Shown here piece by piece: positions 62,801 to 64,000 of a DNA stretch of 64,000 bases (position 1 is its first letter; each line of letters begins with the position of its first letter). The translations under genes were made by a program, and so were the position numbers. The notes below the pieces were generated by a model. The model was not told the origin of the DNA, searched no databases, and saw only the letters and a program-made list of their open reading frames with translations. The stretch comes from Ruminococcaceae bacterium UBA6353 (GTDB lineage Bacteria; Bacillota; Clostridia; Oscillospirales; Acutalibacteraceae): contig DJRT01000017.1 of the NCBI GenBank assembly GCA_002437905.1, forward strand, positions 1-64,000, given 5' to 3'.

Positions 62801-63789
62801 TCGCCGCTGTAGATCTCCTCGCACAGCGCCTCATTGCAGTGGTTCAGCTCCACGCCGCCCCACAGCGATTTGTATGTATGGGTGTCCCCCTCCTCACCGG
62901 TGAACCAGAACCGGTCATGGTACTGGTTGTTCCAATCCTGCTGCGCACCGGGAAACGGGTAAAGATTGTCGTGGTTATACCAGATCGACTGCGGCTGCAC
63001 AAAGGAGAACACCACATCCATGATAAAGCGCATGCTCTTTTCATGGATGGCTCTGGACAGCGCCACCATGGCCGATTTGTTTCCCATGGAGTGCTCGATC
63101 TGTTTATAGAATTCCGGCCCGTATCCGGCGTTCTGGTTGGACTTGAAGGCCGGGTCCATGAAGATCGCATCAACGCCCAGGCTCTGCAGATGATCCAGCT
63201 TTCTGGCGATACCGCGCAGGTCGCCGCCGTATTTATCCCCCAGGTCGTGGTGCACATGGTTCCAGGAATTGGAATAGTTGTGTCCGGAAAACACCTCGTC
63301 ATTGGTCGGATCGCCGTTATAGAAGCAGTCCGGCATGATGGAATACCACAGCGCGCCCTTCGCCCAGTCCGGCGTGTGCAGCGTGGGGTTCAGCGCCCAG
63401 CAGTTGTCCCATTCCAGCGCTTTCTCCGTAAAGCTCTGCTGCTCCGGGCCGATATAGGTCCGTGCATAATAGACGGTATTGGCCGGGTCGTCATTCTGGC
63501 ACCGGAAGCAGTATTTGAACAGCTTGCTCTGGGGCAGAATGGTGCCCTTGAAGAAATCGTAATAGCCGGTCTTGTCCCGGCCCTCCTTCGTCATTTCGTA
63601 GGCGGTCCAGGTCGTACCGTCGGAAGAAATCTCCACGAACGCCTGCGTCACATTGTCCGCCTGCGTCCGCAGGCGCACCTCGATGGGCTGATCAGCTCCC
63701 GGCTCTATGCTGGAGATATATTTATATCCGGGGTCATGGAACAAGTTTGTAATCGGTCTTTTGGCAGCTTCAATTGTCTGAACCATCAT
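59809..63789 (-). CDS. Intracellular GH13 enzyme with LamG-type C-terminus
   Basis: About 1326 residues. No signal peptide is visible at the start I choose (ATG 63789, or ATG 63786; GGGAGGG upstream), unlike the two secreted paralogues. A CBM34-like N-domain (FHDPGYKYISSIEPGADQ) leads into a GH13 barrel (about residues 140-616) with nucleophile in DGFRYDTGGALYG, acid/base in MMSEYSMHP and third Asp in LSDHDRPRN. Region I reads MDVVFSFVQP, again without Asn-His. The remaining 700 residues are LamG-like units, as in the secreted copies. It is the first gene behind the 63.87-kb promoter. A cytoplasmic enzyme with sugar-binding sandwiches is unusual; non-classical export or a missed signal cannot be excluded. 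Confidence 0.87.
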   Translation of the reverse strand: MMVQTIEAAKRPITNLFHDPGYKYISSIEPGADQPIEVRLRTQADNVTQAFVEISSDGTTWTAYEMTKEGRDKTGYYDFFKGTILPQSKLFKYCFRCQNDDPANTVYYARTYIGPEQQSFTEKALEWDNCWALNPTLHTPDWAKGALWYSIMPDCFYNGDPTNDEVFSGHNYSNSWNHVHHDLGDKYGGDLRGIARKLDHLQSLGVDAIFMDPAFKSNQNAGYGPEFYKQIEHSMGNKSAMVALSRAIHEKSMRFIMDVVFSFVQPQSIWYNHDNLYPFPGAQQDWNNQYHDRFWFTGEEGDTHTYKSLWGGVELNHCNEALCEEIYSGEDAYLPRLLKEPFSFDGFRYDTGGALYGTDENGKRVGDPIVVGKMRPYLKACNPEAMMMSEYSMHPAIDSGTWDARWNLQFVKEIQHYITGEIPESEIHHWLDFEVMNIPRTAALCQYFALSDHDRPRNHRREKYAIRPAQLILMTMLGAPCIYYGDEVDIDREDYSSSFYAMDWHEERWDYATLSFYRALSDMRRKNSCLRQGAVKFLSVDDENHILAFARMDENGTAVTIASRNPYSVRFAVDVRDLEDVDGTVYTDWLTGKQYVAKDGYIEAEVMAGGTVLVKGTASAENKGGYTFTAIGNGQAEAVLQDVRRFAVTGRGDAENFVFAHTEVFGECKTTAKFVATAGDALLLVRNDTAADSAFVGAGVADGELYLLVREQKGGAIRRTALEPVAAGAYVRIARDAYNRFTVLTTRTPGSVWQEAATAYAALDNHAKAGFAVLRGEAVLDCVKVAYEKTPIKCDDFRHGLSAMFDCGEHCDLRYTADGLVIRPAGHTVLLTNAPYEDWTLKTELGYTPAADGYAGIISRQDEDNFVVAGRRLENGRPVLFLGRANAGKLLTYYSVPDTQPAEKVTVQLQRIGTTYSAVFTYDGARWTLIGRGLNANYCVERAGLVVDGAQEALFSYASFGDAIHDGGSTNTPRTPGITAPDYSYMKDTEIQPAYRIIAGDWAYANEGYIQKSAGIAQMGIPNKTFGDLRADGTYMIDEGQGFVGFEFGKKGFDTPLGDGILFCYDEQGRVQVKQGDTVLGSAQLAAGYGIEQRLCVDLKDGYLTVFAGEEGTPVLHIRLQAPRGYVAYVTKGVVAHINSASIGSNDTVLYRFHGYKYHADGFSNTWEHTLSFVNPFGIAMTDYVVTARITVDKIPTYVKNPYVGVYLSGVEGKFYEGMALNVTMDRSGRVMLRDGEKVLQSAPLAAGQGGFSVLVAKKGCDYRVYIDGAKEPTFTYTDACLRGGVISFVSNQLKASFHGVAMADLQPDETAEDTALFQSWMTDEV

Positions 63790-63854
63790 CGGTCCCTCCC
63801 ACAATCTGTTTTTGCTTTGTGTCGTTTTTGTATAATTTGGACAGTGCCACGCTA

Positions 63855-63911
63855 AGCATAGCATATAAACCGATTTAATTCAACAGTTTTTCGCAAACTA
63901 ACCGATTTAAA
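63855..63911 (-). promoter_or_regulatory. Promoter and paired operators at the head of the locus
   Basis: On the minus strand TTGAAT (63878-63883), 17 bases, TATGCT (63855-63860). One operator, TTAAATCGGTTTAT, fills the spacer (63865-63878). A second, TTAAATCGGTTAG, lies at 63898-63910; the centres are 32 bp apart, three helical turns. Transcription would start near 63848. Confidence 0.82.
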
Positions 63912-64000
63912 TTTTTCGAAGTCCACCCCCTGGGGCGTGGGGACTGTCGTTCGCCGGAGCCCCCTTTTGCCGGATCCGCACTCACCTGCGCATCGGCCGG
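63912..64000. other. Right-edge non-coding stretch
   Basis: About 90 bases upstream of the operators, with no ORF or RNA motif that I can support. The repressor gene, if linked, would lie further right, outside the window. Confidence 0.3.

Noticed and set aside
1..64000. CRISPR arrays, tRNA/rRNA genes, insertion sequences, phage or plasmid origin
   Set aside because: No regularly spaced short repeats, no tRNA-like cloverleaf or rRNA sequence and no transposase or integrase motif were seen on either strand.

Overview
The window looks like a gut-type, fairly GC-rich Gram-positive (Clostridia, probably Oscillospirales-like). The reasons are strong AGGAGG-type ribosome sites, sigma-A promoters, lipobox lipoproteins, giant secreted LamG-type enzymes and a DUF5696/NHL-YIP1 sugar-transport block. 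The taxonomic placement is inference; no rRNA or tRNA gene was found.

Layout. Bases 1-3.6 kb are housekeeping and repair genes on the minus strand: a DegT-type aminotransferase cut by the window edge, a small hypothetical, an HD protein, an Ogt-type methyltransferase, an AlkA-type glycosylase and a Thr-rich anchored protein. From 3.6-8.6 kb there are two divergent regulator/enzyme pairs: an AraC regulator with a beta-helix protein, and a GH127 enzyme with a second AraC regulator. From 8.9-63.8 kb almost everything lies on the minus strand and forms one large glycan-use locus, read from right to left. Its order is: an intracellular GH13, GH20 and GH78-like enzymes; an ABC solute-binding protein with CBM-like domains and two permeases; an NHL-YIP1 membrane protein; DUF5696; a second pair of permeases with its own binding protein; an anchored LamG protein; a secreted GH13; a small membrane protein; a 1408-residue secreted protein ending in a metallo-beta-lactamase fold; GH43; a broken MATE exporter; a TIM-barrel isomerase; an MFS carrier; GH38; a 2464-residue secreted GH13; an acetylesterase; two NodB deacetylases; and a final LamG gene.

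How it works together (inference). Secreted LamG/GH13/esterase/deacetylase proteins open a complex glycan at the cell surface. Two ABC importers, whose ATPase is not in the window, and an MFS carrier bring in oligomers. Cytoplasmic GH13, GH20, GH78, GH127, GH43 and GH38 enzymes finish the breakdown. A LacI/GalR-like operator, consensus TTAAATCGRTTTAA, sits at each of the main promoters (63.87, 56.17, 11.65, 11.26 and 10.87 kb), so the locus appears to be one regulon. The repressor gene is outside the window.

Most unusual features. (1) Two 39-40 residue peptide genes follow secreted LamG genes directly. The acidic, Trp-containing C-terminal half of one reappears, with 47 of 48 bases identical, as the extreme C-terminus of the 2464-residue GH13 enzyme. 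(2) A plus-strand transcription unit of about 148 nt, with a consensus promoter, an overlapping operator and a strong intrinsic terminator, lies between the two peptide-bearing units and looks like an unannotated regulated small RNA. (3) A two-part module (InlB-like repeat plus a domain beginning VLSVKAQ) is shared by four otherwise different secreted proteins.
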